NCBI RefSeq assembly: GCF_001507855.1
Contig: NZ_LGEN01000004.1
Span: 86,315 to 150,314, forward strand
DNA length: 64,000 nucleotides
Reading direction: 5' to 3'
Origin: Halomonas sp. 54_146
Lineage (GTDB): Bacteria > Pseudomonadota > Gammaproteobacteria > Pseudomonadales > Halomonadaceae
In this document: positions 1 through 8,485 of the stretch, in pieces
How the letters are laid out: every line of letters begins with the position of its first letter
Position numbering within the stretch: the stretch's first letter is position 1
The notes under the pieces: model-generated
What the model saw: the letters and a program-made list of their open reading frames with translations, nothing else
Database searches by the model: none
What the model was told of the DNA's origin: nothing
Program-made: the position numbers and the translations under genes

Positions 1-68
1 GTGAAGCGCACCTCAGGATCCTGCCCCAGGTTGCCAATCAAAATAACCTTGTTAATGCCGCGAGCCAT
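1..68 (-). CDS. ssb: Single-stranded DNA-binding protein, N-terminal fragment
   Basis: The minus strand from base 68 to the window edge reads MARGINKVILIGNLGQDPEV, the typical start of bacterial SSB, an OB-fold protein that coats single-stranded DNA in replication, recombination and repair. An AAGGAGCG ribosome-binding site lies about 5 bases upstream of the ATG. Only 22 codons are inside the window, so length and the acidic C-terminal tail cannot be judged. The order uvrA / MFS transporter / ssb is also found in Pseudomonas and relatives, which supports the call. Confidence 0.9.
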   Translation of the reverse strand, partial: MARGINKVILIGNLGQDPEVRF

Positions 69-96
69 AAGACGCTCCTTTTAATAAATAGCTGTC

Positions 97-150
97 ATGT
101 AGAGTTATATAGATGTTATGTAGAGTTATATAGATGTTATGTAAAGCTTA
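97..150. repeat. 21-bp tandem repeat upstream of ssb
   Basis: Two identical 21-bp copies lie at 97-117 and 118-138, followed by a decayed third start at 139-150. The unit is AT-rich. Read on the minus strand it contains TATATAAC, so each copy carries a -10-like element in the ssb leader. No clear LexA box was found here. Confidence 0.85.
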
Positions 151-201
151 TTGCCAACCGCCGTCTTACATTACCGGCTCGGCTGGGTTAAGTCGGCTGA
201 A

Positions 202-1581
202 TCAAGACTTGGGAGGAGCCATCAGTCTGTTCAGCGCTGCCTGATCAAGCTGCTGTCGGTTGACCTTTAAATAGACCAAACGCTCTTCCGGCACCACCAT
301 CACGTCTTCGACGCCGGCTATATCGGCTAAATGCTCCATCAGCACATCCAGCGCGTCAGCCTGCGTATCGTGCAGCGCGAGAACTTCGCTGGAAAGCGGC
401 GGCGGCGTAGGCATCCACCACATGGCGATCCACCAGCATAGCGCCAGCCCAGCACAGCCAATAAACACTGCATTGAGGCCGCCGTAATGCGCCAGCAAAC
501 CGCCCAGCGTACCGCCTAAAAAAGCGCCTAAAAACTGGCTGGTGGAGTAAACGCCCATGGCAGTCCCTTTCGCGCCCGCCGGAGCCAGCTTACTGAGCAT
601 GGAAGGCAGCGTTGCCTCCAGCAAATTAAAGCCGGTAAAGAACACAAACAGCCATACAAACAGCCAATAACCTGGCGATAATGAAAGCCCCAGCCCCGCT
701 AAACTAATCACAATAGCGCCAATCGCCAGTAAACACATTAAGCGCATGCGCTGCTGCTTTTCCGCCACAATAATCAGCGGCACCATAGCGATAAATGCCA
801 GCGCCATAATGCCTAGATACGCCAGCCCATGATACTCAATCGCCACGCCGGCATTTAATAGGCGAAAAGGTACTGCAACAAATATCGCCATCAGCACTAA
901 GTGCAGGGCAAAAATAGAAACGTCCAGACGCCATAAATCGGGGCGGGTGATCACGCTTTTAAACTGCTGGCGATCCATCCCCACATCACGATGGCGTCGC
1001 CGCCGCGGCGCGGCAGGCACCCAGCGCCAAAGCACCAGCAGCCCCACCAGCGTCAGCAGCGCGGTAAACCAGAACACACTGGCAAGCCCTGCCCAGGCAG
1101 CAAGCCAAGGCCCTAGCACCATGGCAATCGCAAACGATACGCCAATAGAAAGCCCAATGGTCGCCATGGCGGCGGTGCGCACTTCCTCACGGGTTTGATC
1201 CGCCAGCAGCGCCATAATAGCCGCTGCTACAGCGCCACAGCCTTGAAGCGCCCGCCCGGCGATAACGCCCGCCATGGTATCGGAAAGTGCCGCCACCACA
1301 CTGCCGAGGGCAAAAATCACCAGCCCCATCGCAATCACCCGCTTGCGGCCAATGCGATCCGACAGTAAACCGAATGGAATTTGCAGCGCCGCTTGGGTTA
1401 AGCCATAAACGCCCAATGCCACGCCTACCAACAGCGGGGTGGCACCCTCTAGCGTGTCGGCATACAGCGCCAACACCGGCAGCACCATAAAAAGACCCAA
1501 CATGCGAGACGCATAAAGCCCGGCCAACCCGCTGATCGCACGACGTTCAGAGGCCAGCAATAGTGCGGAAACCTTGCGCAT
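202..1581 (-). CDS. MFS transporter (drug-efflux type), upstream of ssb
   Basis: This 459-residue inner-membrane protein has about twelve hydrophobic segments and the major facilitator loop signature [12 protein letters not shown] between helices 2 and 3, which fits a proton-coupled efflux carrier of the DHA1 type. The substrate cannot be told from sequence. The reading frame is open 69 codons further upstream, but that part is not hydrophobic and overlaps the uvrA promoter. The ATG at 1581, preceded by AAGGG and starting MRKVSALLL, is therefore preferred. After the last helix there is a soluble tail of about 65 residues (from about residue 395) resembling a small regulatory domain. It sits between ssb and divergent uvrA, a conserved neighbourhood in several Gammaproteobacteria. 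Confidence 0.85.
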   Translation of the reverse strand: MRKVSALLLASERRAISGLAGLYASRMLGLFMVLPVLALYADTLEGATPLLVGVALGVYGLTQAALQIPFGLLSDRIGRKRVIAMGLVIFALGSVVAALSDTMAGVIAGRALQGCGAVAAAIMALLADQTREEVRTAAMATIGLSIGVSFAIAMVLGPWLAAWAGLASVFWFTALLTLVGLLVLWRWVPAAPRRRRHRDVGMDRQQFKSVITRPDLWRLDVSIFALHLVLMAIFVAVPFRLLNAGVAIEYHGLAYLGIMALAFIAMVPLIIVAEKQQRMRLMCLLAIGAIVISLAGLGLSLSPGYWLFVWLFVFFTGFNLLEATLPSMLSKLAPAGAKGTAMGVYSTSQFLGAFLGGTLGGLLAHYGGLNAVFIGCAGLALCWWIAMWWMPTPPPLSSEVLALHDTQADALDVLMEHLADIAGVEDVMVVPEERLVYLKVNRQQLDQAALNRLMAPPKS

Positions 1582-1692
1582 AATACCCTTGTGGTCAATA
1601 AAGAGGCCGAACAGCCTGAGATAACCGTCCATTCTAGCGCTTTGTACCCACGCTGGAAACGCCAAGCGCTGCCCCTCTCCCAATACGCAGTT

Positions 1693-1722
1693 TTGCCGGG
1701 AGGGGTCAGACAAACGTATAAT
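1693..1722 (+). promoter_or_regulatory. Candidate sigma-70 promoter for uvrA
   Basis: TTGCCG at 1693-1698 and TATAAT at 1717-1722 are separated by 18 bases and lie 31 bases before the uvrA ATG. The -10 is a perfect match and the -35 matches 4 of 6. No convincing SOS (LexA) operator was seen, although uvrA is SOS-controlled in many bacteria. Confidence 0.5.
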
Positions 1723-1752
1723 CACGCTTTTGCCGCGCGATTCGAGGTGTTG

Positions 1753-4602
1753 ATGGACAGCATTCTGGTCAGGGGTGCCCGCACCCACAACCTCAAGCAG
1801 ATCGATGTGGAACTGCCCCGTAACAAACTGATTGTGATTACCGGCCTATCCGGCTCGGGTAAATCATCACTGGCGTTTGATACGTTATATGCCGAGGGGC
1901 AGCGCCGCTACGTGGAATCGCTCTCCACCTATGCGCGCCAGTTCCTGTCGATGATGGAAAAGCCCGATGTGGATCACATCGAAGGGCTTTCGCCTGCGAT
2001 CTCTATTGAGCAGAAGTCCACCTCCCACAACCCGCGCTCGACCGTGGGCACCATCACCGAAATTTACGACTACCTGCGCCTGCTGTTTGCCCGCGCAGGT
2101 ACGCCTCGCTGCCCGGAACACGGCGAAGATCTTGAAGCCCAAACCATCTCACAGATGGTCGACCAGGTCATGAACCTCGCCGAAGGCACCAAGCTGATGC
2201 TGCTGGCACCGGTAGTCAAAGGCCGCAAAGGCGAGCACCTGCAGCTGTTAGCCGAGCTGCGCGCCCAGGGTTTTGTACGCGCCTTGGTCGATGGCCAAGT
2301 GCTGGAACTGGACGACATCGCACCGCTGGATAAGCGCAAAAAACACGATATCAGCGTGGTGGTTGACCGCTTCAAAGTGCGCGATGACCTTGCCCAGCGG
2401 CTGGCAGAATCGTTTGAAACCGCGCTGAATCTCGCTGACGGCACCGCCATGATTCACTTTATGGACGGCGAGCGCGACGATATGGCCTTCTCGTCGCGCT
2501 TTGCCTGCCCGGTATGCGGCTACTCGCTGGCGGAACTTGAACCGCGCATGTTCTCGTTCAACAACCCGGCGGGTGCCTGCCCTACCTGCGACGGGCTAGG
2601 CATACAGCAGTACTTCGACCCTGAAAAGCTGATCAGCCACCCAGAGCTTTCACTCGCCGAAGGCGTGATCAAAGGCTGGGATCGGCGCAATATTTACTAC
2701 TTTACTCAGCTTCAGGCGCTGGCTCAGCACTATGGCTTTGAGCTGGAAACCCCCTGGCAGGCGCTCACCCACCATAATCGGGAGGTTATCCTCAACGGCA
2801 GCGGCGATGAGCAGATTCCGTTTGTCTATGTGGGCGATCGTGGTCGCAAAGTGACCCGCGAACATGCCTTTGAAGGCGTGCTGCCCAATATGCAGCGTCG
2901 CTATCGGGAAACCGAATCCAATATGGTGCGCGATGACTTATCGAAATACATCGCGGTGCAGCCCTGCGCCACCTGTAGCGGCTCGCGACTACGCAAAGAG
3001 TCGCGCCACGTCTACGTGGATGACCACAATATCGCCGAGATTGTGCGTTTCCCGATTGGCGAGGCATGGCGCTATTTTGCCGACCTCACGCTGCCCGGTC
3101 GTAAGGGCGAGATCGCCGATAAAATCGTTCATGAAATCCACGCCCGGCTGGAATTTCTGGTTAACGTGGGGCTCGATTATCTCAACCTGGAACGCAGCGC
3201 CGACACGCTTTCCGGCGGCGAAGCCCAGCGTATCCGCTTAGCCAGCCAGATTGGCGCAGGCCTGGTTGGGGTGATGTATATTCTCGACGAGCCGTCGATT
3301 GGCCTGCACCAGCGCGACAACGACCGATTGCTGAAAACCCTTGAGCGGCTGCGCGACTTGGGCAATACAGTGATTGTGGTTGAGCACGATGAAGACGCCA
3401 TTCGCGCCGCTGATCACGTGTTGGACATCGGCCCCGGGGCAGGTGTCCACGGTGGCGAGATTGTCGCCCAGGGCACGCCGCAAGATGTCATGGACAACCC
3501 CAACTCGCTGACCGGCCAGTATCTTACCGGCACGCGGGAAATCGCCGTACCGCCCTACCGTATTCCCGGCAATCCTGAAAAGCAGCTGGTGTTACGTGGT
3601 GCCACCGGCAACAACCTACAAGATGTCACGCTGACCCTGCCGCTGGGCTTATTTATCGCTATTACCGGCGTTTCTGGCTCAGGTAAATCGACGCTGATCA
3701 ACGGCACGTTAATGCCGATTGCGGCACGAGAACTCAACCGTGCGACCACGCTGACCGCCGCACCCTATGAGAAAATCGAAGGGCTCGACCAGCTCGATAA
3801 AGTCATCGATATTGACCAAAGCCCGATTGGGCGAACGCCGCGCTCCAATCCGGCCACTTACACCGGCATTTTCACACCGATTCGCGAGCTGTTTGCGGGC
3901 ACCCAAGAAGCGCGCTCACGGGGCTATAAGCCAGGGCGTTTCAGCTTTAACGTTAAGGGCGGGCGCTGCGAGGCGTGCCAAGGCGAAGGCATGATTAAGG
4001 TAGAGATGCACTTTCTACCGGATATCTACGTGCCCTGCGATGTGTGCAAAGGCAAGCGCTATAACCGCGAAACCCTGGATATCCACTATAAAGGCAAAAC
4101 CATCCACGAAGTGCTGGCCATGACCGTGGAAGACGCGCTGGCATTTTTCAGCCCGGTGCCGGCGATTGCCCGCCGTTTGCAAACCCTGCTGGATGTAGGG
4201 CTTTCTTACATCTGCCTGGGGCAGAGCGCCACCACGCTTTCCGGCGGCGAAGCCCAGCGGGTTAAACTCGCCCGCGAGCTGGCCAAGCGCGATACCGGCA
4301 AAACGCTGTATATTCTTGATGAGCCGACCACCGGCCTGCACTTTGAGGATATTCGCCAGCTGCTGACCGTGCTGCACCGCCTGCGCGATCACGGCAACAC
4401 CATCGTGGTGATTGAGCACAATTTAGACGTTATCAAAACCGCCGACTGGATTATCGACCTTGGCCCCGAAGGCGGCTCAGGGGGTGGGCAAATCATCGCG
4501 GAAGGCACCCCTGAGCAGGTCGCCAAGCAGAAGGTTTCGCATACCGGGCATTTCCTAGCGCCGCTGCTGGCACGTGGTAAAAAACGCGCGGCTAAAGGCT
4601 AA
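1753..4602 (+). CDS. uvrA: Excinuclease ABC subunit A
   Basis: UvrA is the damage-recognition ATPase of nucleotide excision repair; with UvrB it finds bulky lesions and loads UvrB. The 949-residue length fits the family. Visible features are the start [14 protein letters not shown], Walker [10 protein letters not shown] (about residue 31), a zinc site CPVC..CPTC (about 252-280), ABC signature [12 protein letters not shown] (about 486), a second Walker [10 protein letters not shown] (about 639), a second zinc module CEAC..CDVC (about 739-766), and a second signature [12 protein letters not shown] (about 829). The ATG at 1753 has a GAGGT site 5 bases upstream. The open frame runs 54 codons further upstream but through the promoter, so that extension is rejected. 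The gene is divergent from the MFS gene and convergent with nrdJb. Confidence 0.97.
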   Translation: MDSILVRGARTHNLKQIDVELPRNKLIVITGLSGSGKSSLAFDTLYAEGQRRYVESLSTYARQFLSMMEKPDVDHIEGLSPAISIEQKSTSHNPRSTVGTITEIYDYLRLLFARAGTPRCPEHGEDLEAQTISQMVDQVMNLAEGTKLMLLAPVVKGRKGEHLQLLAELRAQGFVRALVDGQVLELDDIAPLDKRKKHDISVVVDRFKVRDDLAQRLAESFETALNLADGTAMIHFMDGERDDMAFSSRFACPVCGYSLAELEPRMFSFNNPAGACPTCDGLGIQQYFDPEKLISHPELSLAEGVIKGWDRRNIYYFTQLQALAQHYGFELETPWQALTHHNREVILNGSGDEQIPFVYVGDRGRKVTREHAFEGVLPNMQRRYRETESNMVRDDLSKYIAVQPCATCSGSRLRKESRHVYVDDHNIAEIVRFPIGEAWRYFADLTLPGRKGEIADKIVHEIHARLEFLVNVGLDYLNLERSADTLSGGEAQRIRLASQIGAGLVGVMYILDEPSIGLHQRDNDRLLKTLERLRDLGNTVIVVEHDEDAIRAADHVLDIGPGAGVHGGEIVAQGTPQDVMDNPNSLTGQYLTGTREIAVPPYRIPGNPEKQLVLRGATGNNLQDVTLTLPLGLFIAITGVSGSGKSTLINGTLMPIAARELNRATTLTAAPYEKIEGLDQLDKVIDIDQSPIGRTPRSNPATYTGIFTPIRELFAGTQEARSRGYKPGRFSFNVKGGRCEACQGEGMIKVEMHFLPDIYVPCDVCKGKRYNRETLDIHYKGKTIHEVLAMTVEDALAFFSPVPAIARRLQTLLDVGLSYICLGQSATTLSGGEAQRVKLARELAKRDTGKTLYILDEPTTGLHFEDIRQLLTVLHRLRDHGNTIVVIEHNLDVIKTADWIIDLGPEGGSGGGQIIAEGTPEQVAKQKVSHTGHFLAPLLARGKKRAAKG

Positions 4603-4633
4603 AAAGCCTGGGGGATTATTCATCCCCCAGGCT
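4601..4633 (-). terminator. Terminator between uvrA and nrdJb
   Basis: A perfect 12-bp stem (AGCCTGGGGGAT at 4605-4616, ATCCCCCAGGCT at 4622-4633) encloses a 5-base loop. On the minus strand it is followed by TTTTT, so it is a good intrinsic terminator for the nrdJ operon. The plus side lacks a T run but the stem may also help end uvrA transcription. Confidence 0.85.
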
Positions 4634-4661
4634 ACGTTAACGACGCGGCAGTGAAAGGCTA

Positions 4662-5471
4662 CTAACCACACTTCGACCAGCCGCAGCCTGCATAGCAGGT
4701 GGGGCAGCCATCCATCATGATCAGTTCACCGCGACACTCAGGGCAGTTACCCACCGTGGCTGGGCCACCGCCCTCAGGCTTTTTTCCCGCTGCAGTCTTA
4801 TCAACCGCTGCTGCCTTGTCACCGCCAATAGGCTCCACCGCGCCTGTTTCAACGGGTGCATCATTAGTTTCTTCAGCACTGGGCTGCCAGGCGTGGCCGT
4901 GGGTCATGCGGTGGGCATAGCGCTCGACCAGCTGCTCAACCGGCACTTGGTTGCCGTCCTGATCCAAAAAGCCACGACGGTAAAGAATTTGCTGAATCGA
5001 CCAGGCAATCGCCGCGACTTCTGAGTCGTGGAACATCGGCTTGTTCCAGCGGTTCATGCCACAGCGTACCAAGCCTTTATCCCAGGCGACTTTACGCAGG
5101 TCTGCCACCGCTTGGGTAACGTAACCGCCGCGCGCGGCGAGCGATAAGCTACGCATGGTCGCGGTGATCCACTGGTGCTCGCTGGAAAGCTGCCCCGACG
5201 GAAAAAAGAATTCCACCGGGCGCTCAATCACCACGCGCTTGCCGCCAAGAACCCCTTCCACCGGCATAAACGACACCAGCAGATAGACTTTCTTACGGCC
5301 TTCAGCGCCCACATAAGAAATCTTCTCGGACACCGCTTCCAAGGTGCCTTCTGGGCGCGACGGAATACGCACCGTCAGCGGATTTTCATCCTGCAGTTCA
5401 GGGGCAAGCGCGGCCTGCTCCTGCTGTTTGATACGGTAACCAACGATTTTTGAAGTAATTTCTACAGCCAT
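4662..5471 (-). CDS. nrdJb: Class II ribonucleotide reductase, C-terminal subunit NrdJb
   Basis: This 269-residue protein corresponds to the C-terminal part of vitamin B12-dependent ribonucleotide reductase, split off as in Pseudomonas (NrdJa/NrdJb). The middle carries a TSCPD-like region, followed by a Thr/Ala/Gly-rich linker. The end is cysteine-rich (CPEC about 20 residues before the terminus, then CPTC, AGCGWSKCG), which fits the zinc-ribbon / redox-active tail that re-reduces the active site. The ATG at 5471 (MAVEITSK) has GGAG 7 bases upstream; a GTG 12 bases further up lies over that site and is rejected. It follows nrdJa by 74 bases in the same direction and ends at the shared terminator. 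Confidence 0.88.
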   Translation of the reverse strand: MAVEITSKIVGYRIKQQEQAALAPELQDENPLTVRIPSRPEGTLEAVSEKISYVGAEGRKKVYLLVSFMPVEGVLGGKRVVIERPVEFFFPSGQLSSEHQWITATMRSLSLAARGGYVTQAVADLRKVAWDKGLVRCGMNRWNKPMFHDSEVAAIAWSIQQILYRRGFLDQDGNQVPVEQLVERYAHRMTHGHAWQPSAEETNDAPVETGAVEPIGGDKAAAVDKTAAGKKPEGGGPATVGNCPECRGELIMMDGCPTCYAGCGWSKCG

Positions 5472-5545
5472 GGTGTTCTCCACTTAGCAAAGGTAATCAG
5501 GCGGTTTTTACATGAGCGCTGCGAGTAAGGCTGGGCGGCTCGCCG

Positions 5546-7657
5546 TTACCATTTGCCGTAGGTGCCCTCTTTTAAGCCATCAAACAGGTTGGCAGCGTTA
5601 TGCTCTTCACCGTCGTAGATCACCGTCTCGTCGCCGGTTAGCTCAAGGGTTTCGCCGTTTTCCAGCTCGAAGACATAGGTGGTGTTTTTAAGGTCATCTT
5701 CGCGCACCAACACGCCCTGGAAGGCTTCGGGGTTAAAGCGGAAGGTCGTACACCCTTTTAAGCGGCTGTCGTAGGCCTGCAAATAGAGATCCTGGAACTG
5801 CTCAAAGGGGAAATCGGTGGGCACGTTAACCGTTTTTGAAATAGCTGAATCTACCCAGCGTTGAGCGGCTGCCTGTACAGCGACGTGCTGTTCAGGGGAA
5901 ATCGCATCGGCGGTGACAAAGTAATCCGGCAGGTCGCTATCCACCGCTTCAGCGGCAATAAAGTGGCGGTAGGCCGCAAGCTCAAAGGAAACCACTTCCA
6001 CCTGCTCTTTGGTCTTCTTACCCGACTGGATAATATTGCGGAAGTAGCGGTGCGAGAACGAAGGCTCAATGCCGTTGGAGGCATTGTTTCCCATGGAAAG
6101 ACTAATAGTACCCGTTGGCGCAATCGAGCTGTGGTGGGTAAAGCGTGCGCCGTGCTCGGCAAGCTGTGCCACCAGTTCCGGCTCAAGCTCGGCTATTTGC
6201 GCCATGTACTGACTATAGCGGGCGTGCAGAATACGCCCCGGCACTTTATCGCCTACTTCGTAGCCATCGTTGGCAAGCTGCGGGCGCTCGCGCAGCATCT
6301 TAGGCGTAATGGTGTGCTCCTGCTCAAGCACCGGTGCCATGCCTTTTTCTTTTGACAGCTCCAACGCCTGCTTCCAGCCTTCTAAGGCCAAATGGCGGCT
6401 TACTTCATCGGTAAATACCAACGACTCTTTAGAGCCGTAAGGGATTTTGAGCATGGTGAGCGTTGAGCCTAAACCCAAAAAGCCCATACCGTGACGGCGC
6501 TTGGCTTCAATTTCGCGCTGCTGCTGGGGCAGCGGCAAACCGGCAATTTCCACCACGTTGTCGAGCATACGGGTGAAAATGGCGACCACTTTGCGATAGC
6601 GCTCCCAGTCAAAACGCGGCTTAGCACCAAAGGGGTCGATCACGAACTTGGTCAGGTTGACAGAACCCAGCAGGCAGGCGCCTTCTGGCGGCAGTGGCTG
6701 CTCGCCGCAAGGGTTGGTGGCGCGGATATCTTCGCAGAACCAGTTATTGTTCATGCGGTTGACCTGGTCGATCAAGATAAACCCTGGCTCGGCGTAGTCG
6801 TAGGTAGAGGACATGATGGTGTCCCACAACTCCCGCGCTTTGATCACTTCGACAATACGGCAGGCAACGCGACCTTCGGCGTCAACCGTATAGCCCTCTT
6901 CGACCACCGGCCAATCGCGGTAGAGCAGGTCTTCCGCTTTAACGTCGTCTTTCTCACCGGGGTGGAGCGGGAAGGCCAGCGGCCAATCGGTGTTGTTTTT
7001 GACCGCTTCCATGAATTCATCGGTGATCAGCAAGCTAAGGTTAAACTGACGCAGACGCCCCGCTTCGCGCTTGGCCTGAATAAATTCGCGTACATCCGGG
7101 TGGCCCACATCAAAGGTGCCCATCTGCGCGCCACGGCGGCCACCGGCAGACGCCACGGTGAAACACATCTTGTCGTAGATATCCATAAACGCCAGCGGGC
7201 CATTGGTGCCGGCACCCGCGCCGAATACGAACGCGCCTTTATGGCGCAGGGTCGAGAAGTCGTAGCCGATACCCGCGCCGGATTTCAGCGTCATGCCCGC
7301 ATCGACCACGGAATCGAGAATATCGCGCATGGAGTCACGAATAGTGCGCGAGACGGTGCAGTTAATCAGGCTCACTGCCGGCTTGTAAGCCTCAGCGCCA
7401 GCGTTGGAAAGAATACGGCCAGCAGGAATGGCACCGTTTTCCAGCGCCCAGCGAAACTTCGGCAGCCACTCTTTAGCGTTGTCGCCTTCCACCGCAGCCA
7501 GGGCACGCGCAACACGCTCAAACGTCGCACCAATGTCCTTATCAACAGGGCGGCTATGGCGATCCTTGAGACGGTATTTAGCATCCCAGATTTCCCGCGA
7601 GGGTGCCTGCATCGGGACGTCGTTTGAGGTCTTCATAGCCTTAGCAGCGGTGCTCAT
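5546..7657 (-). CDS. nrdJa: Adenosylcobalamin-dependent (class II) ribonucleotide reductase, catalytic subunit NrdJa
   Basis: It reduces ribonucleotides to deoxyribonucleotides with a cobalamin-generated thiyl radical and needs no oxygen. The 703 residues include the first catalytic cysteine region (SLINCTVSRTI), the glycine-rich stretch KSGAGIGYDFS, the radical-site motif NPCGEQPLPPEGA (Asn-x-Cys-x-Glu), and the late motif APTGTISL. The C-terminal redox cysteines are absent because they are on NrdJb. AAGGAG stands 9 bases before the ATG at 7657; a GTG at 7675 overlaps that site and is rejected. The long divergent region upstream holds candidate NrdR boxes. Confidence 0.93.
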   Translation of the reverse strand: MSTAAKAMKTSNDVPMQAPSREIWDAKYRLKDRHSRPVDKDIGATFERVARALAAVEGDNAKEWLPKFRWALENGAIPAGRILSNAGAEAYKPAVSLINCTVSRTIRDSMRDILDSVVDAGMTLKSGAGIGYDFSTLRHKGAFVFGAGAGTNGPLAFMDIYDKMCFTVASAGGRRGAQMGTFDVGHPDVREFIQAKREAGRLRQFNLSLLITDEFMEAVKNNTDWPLAFPLHPGEKDDVKAEDLLYRDWPVVEEGYTVDAEGRVACRIVEVIKARELWDTIMSSTYDYAEPGFILIDQVNRMNNNWFCEDIRATNPCGEQPLPPEGACLLGSVNLTKFVIDPFGAKPRFDWERYRKVVAIFTRMLDNVVEIAGLPLPQQQREIEAKRRHGMGFLGLGSTLTMLKIPYGSKESLVFTDEVSRHLALEGWKQALELSKEKGMAPVLEQEHTITPKMLRERPQLANDGYEVGDKVPGRILHARYSQYMAQIAELEPELVAQLAEHGARFTHHSSIAPTGTISLSMGNNASNGIEPSFSHRYFRNIIQSGKKTKEQVEVVSFELAAYRHFIAAEAVDSDLPDYFVTADAISPEQHVAVQAAAQRWVDSAISKTVNVPTDFPFEQFQDLYLQAYDSRLKGCTTFRFNPEAFQGVLVREDDLKNTTYVFELENGETLELTGDETVIYDGEEHNAANLFDGLKEGTYGKW

Positions 7658-7729
7658 GTCGCAAAACTCCTTCACAGCGGGGGTGAATATGATGAAAATT
7701 TGGTGAACATAACGCCCAAATGGGGGGCG

Positions 7730-7735
7730 ATTATA
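7730..7735 (-). promoter_or_regulatory. Candidate -10 element for nrdJ
   Basis: The minus strand reads TATAAT here, 73 bases before the nrdJa ATG. No good -35 is found at 16-18 bases, so the assignment is tentative. The proposed NrdR boxes lie 34-80 bases upstream of it. Confidence 0.35.
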
Positions 7736-7768
7736 CGTGGCATTGGAATGAAGTATAGTCTTGACTTT

Positions 7769-7815
7769 CCACTATATGAGGCATCTTTTGTTGTCTTTTC
7801 TACCATATATAGAAA
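7769..7815. promoter_or_regulatory. Candidate pair of NrdR boxes upstream of nrdJ
   Basis: Two elements resemble the NrdR operator (core CwAtATaTwG). The core CCATATATAG at 7803-7812 differs from consensus at one position; CTATATGAGG at 7772-7781 is weaker. Their starts are 31 bases apart, close to three helical turns, which is the usual arrangement for tandem NrdR boxes in front of ribonucleotide reductase genes. The nrdR gene itself is not in the window. Confidence 0.5.
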
Positions 7816-7887
7816 AATCAGCGCGTTACTCTTTTGCCGAACGCCAACACGCGCTAGGCTAGATTTTTTCGTTAGGTAGTCACATCC

Positions 7888-8478
7888 ATGTCAGTTATTT
7901 ATCCGCTGTTTAAGCGCCCGCGGCCATTCGCTGTGGTGAGCGCGGCCCTGCTGTCTGCGGCACCTTTGGCTAACGCGGTCACGTTTAATACCGAGAGCGT
8001 AGATACCCACGGCCATTGGCAATCGATGACACTCTCGCTAGGTGATGAACGACATTTCCGGGCGCTAGAAACCCACAGTTATTCAGACGCCACGCTAAGC
8101 CTGAACGCTACCGCAGGCGTGTGTGATTTACCCTGGCTGGAAATGCGCGTCACCCTTGAACAGCAGCAGGGGGAAAGCCGCACGGTAAACCTAGTGCCTA
8201 CCCGGCTACGCATCGATGATCAGCCCGTGATCGACACCATGGCGGAATTTATCACCGAGCGTGGAGATGACGGTTTTTATGCCCATTTTTATCTCAGCGA
8301 CGTGGACGCGCTGATGGCTGATATGCGTCAAGGCCAGCAGCTGTTTCTCGGCTTTAACCAGCAAGAGCGCGAGCCTTGGTATATGACCTTTAGCCTGCAA
8401 GGGGCAGGCGCGGCGATTTCCCGAATGATCGCTCAGTGTGAAGATGACAGTGAAAGCGCTGCGCCTGCGATTAACTAG
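7888..8478 (+). CDS. Exported protein of unknown function
   Basis: I do not recognise the family. The 196-residue product starts with a basic segment and a hydrophobic stretch ending in APLANA, a plausible signal peptidase I site near residue 30, so it is probably periplasmic. The mature part is mostly polar with two cysteines (in GVCDLPW and near the C-terminus), which could form a disulfide, and looks rich in beta-strand (repeated alternation such as ESRTVNLVPTRLRI). The ribosome-binding site is weak. It is divergent from nrdJ and convergent with the cyclase gene, whose stop is only 7 bases away, with no terminator hairpin seen. Confidence 0.7.
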   Translation: MSVIYPLFKRPRPFAVVSAALLSAAPLANAVTFNTESVDTHGHWQSMTLSLGDERHFRALETHSYSDATLSLNATAGVCDLPWLEMRVTLEQQQGESRTVNLVPTRLRIDDQPVIDTMAEFITERGDDGFYAHFYLSDVDALMADMRQGQQLFLGFNQQEREPWYMTFSLQGAGAAISRMIAQCEDDSESAAPAIN

Positions 8479-8485
8479 ACCGTTT

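Noticed and set aside
91..140. Possible LexA (SOS) box before ssb
   Set aside because: The AT-rich repeat has CTGT- and ACAG-like parts, but not with the required spacing, and the similarity comes from the tandem repeat itself.
1591..1752. N-terminal extension of uvrA
   Set aside because: The frame is open but contains the promoter and the overlap with the MFS start; the family start MDSILVRGA follows a good ribosome-binding site at 1753.
6491..7627. 378-codon plus-strand reading frame
   Set aside because: It lies entirely antisense to nrdJa, whose conserved motifs are certain. No ribosome-binding site and no recognisable product.
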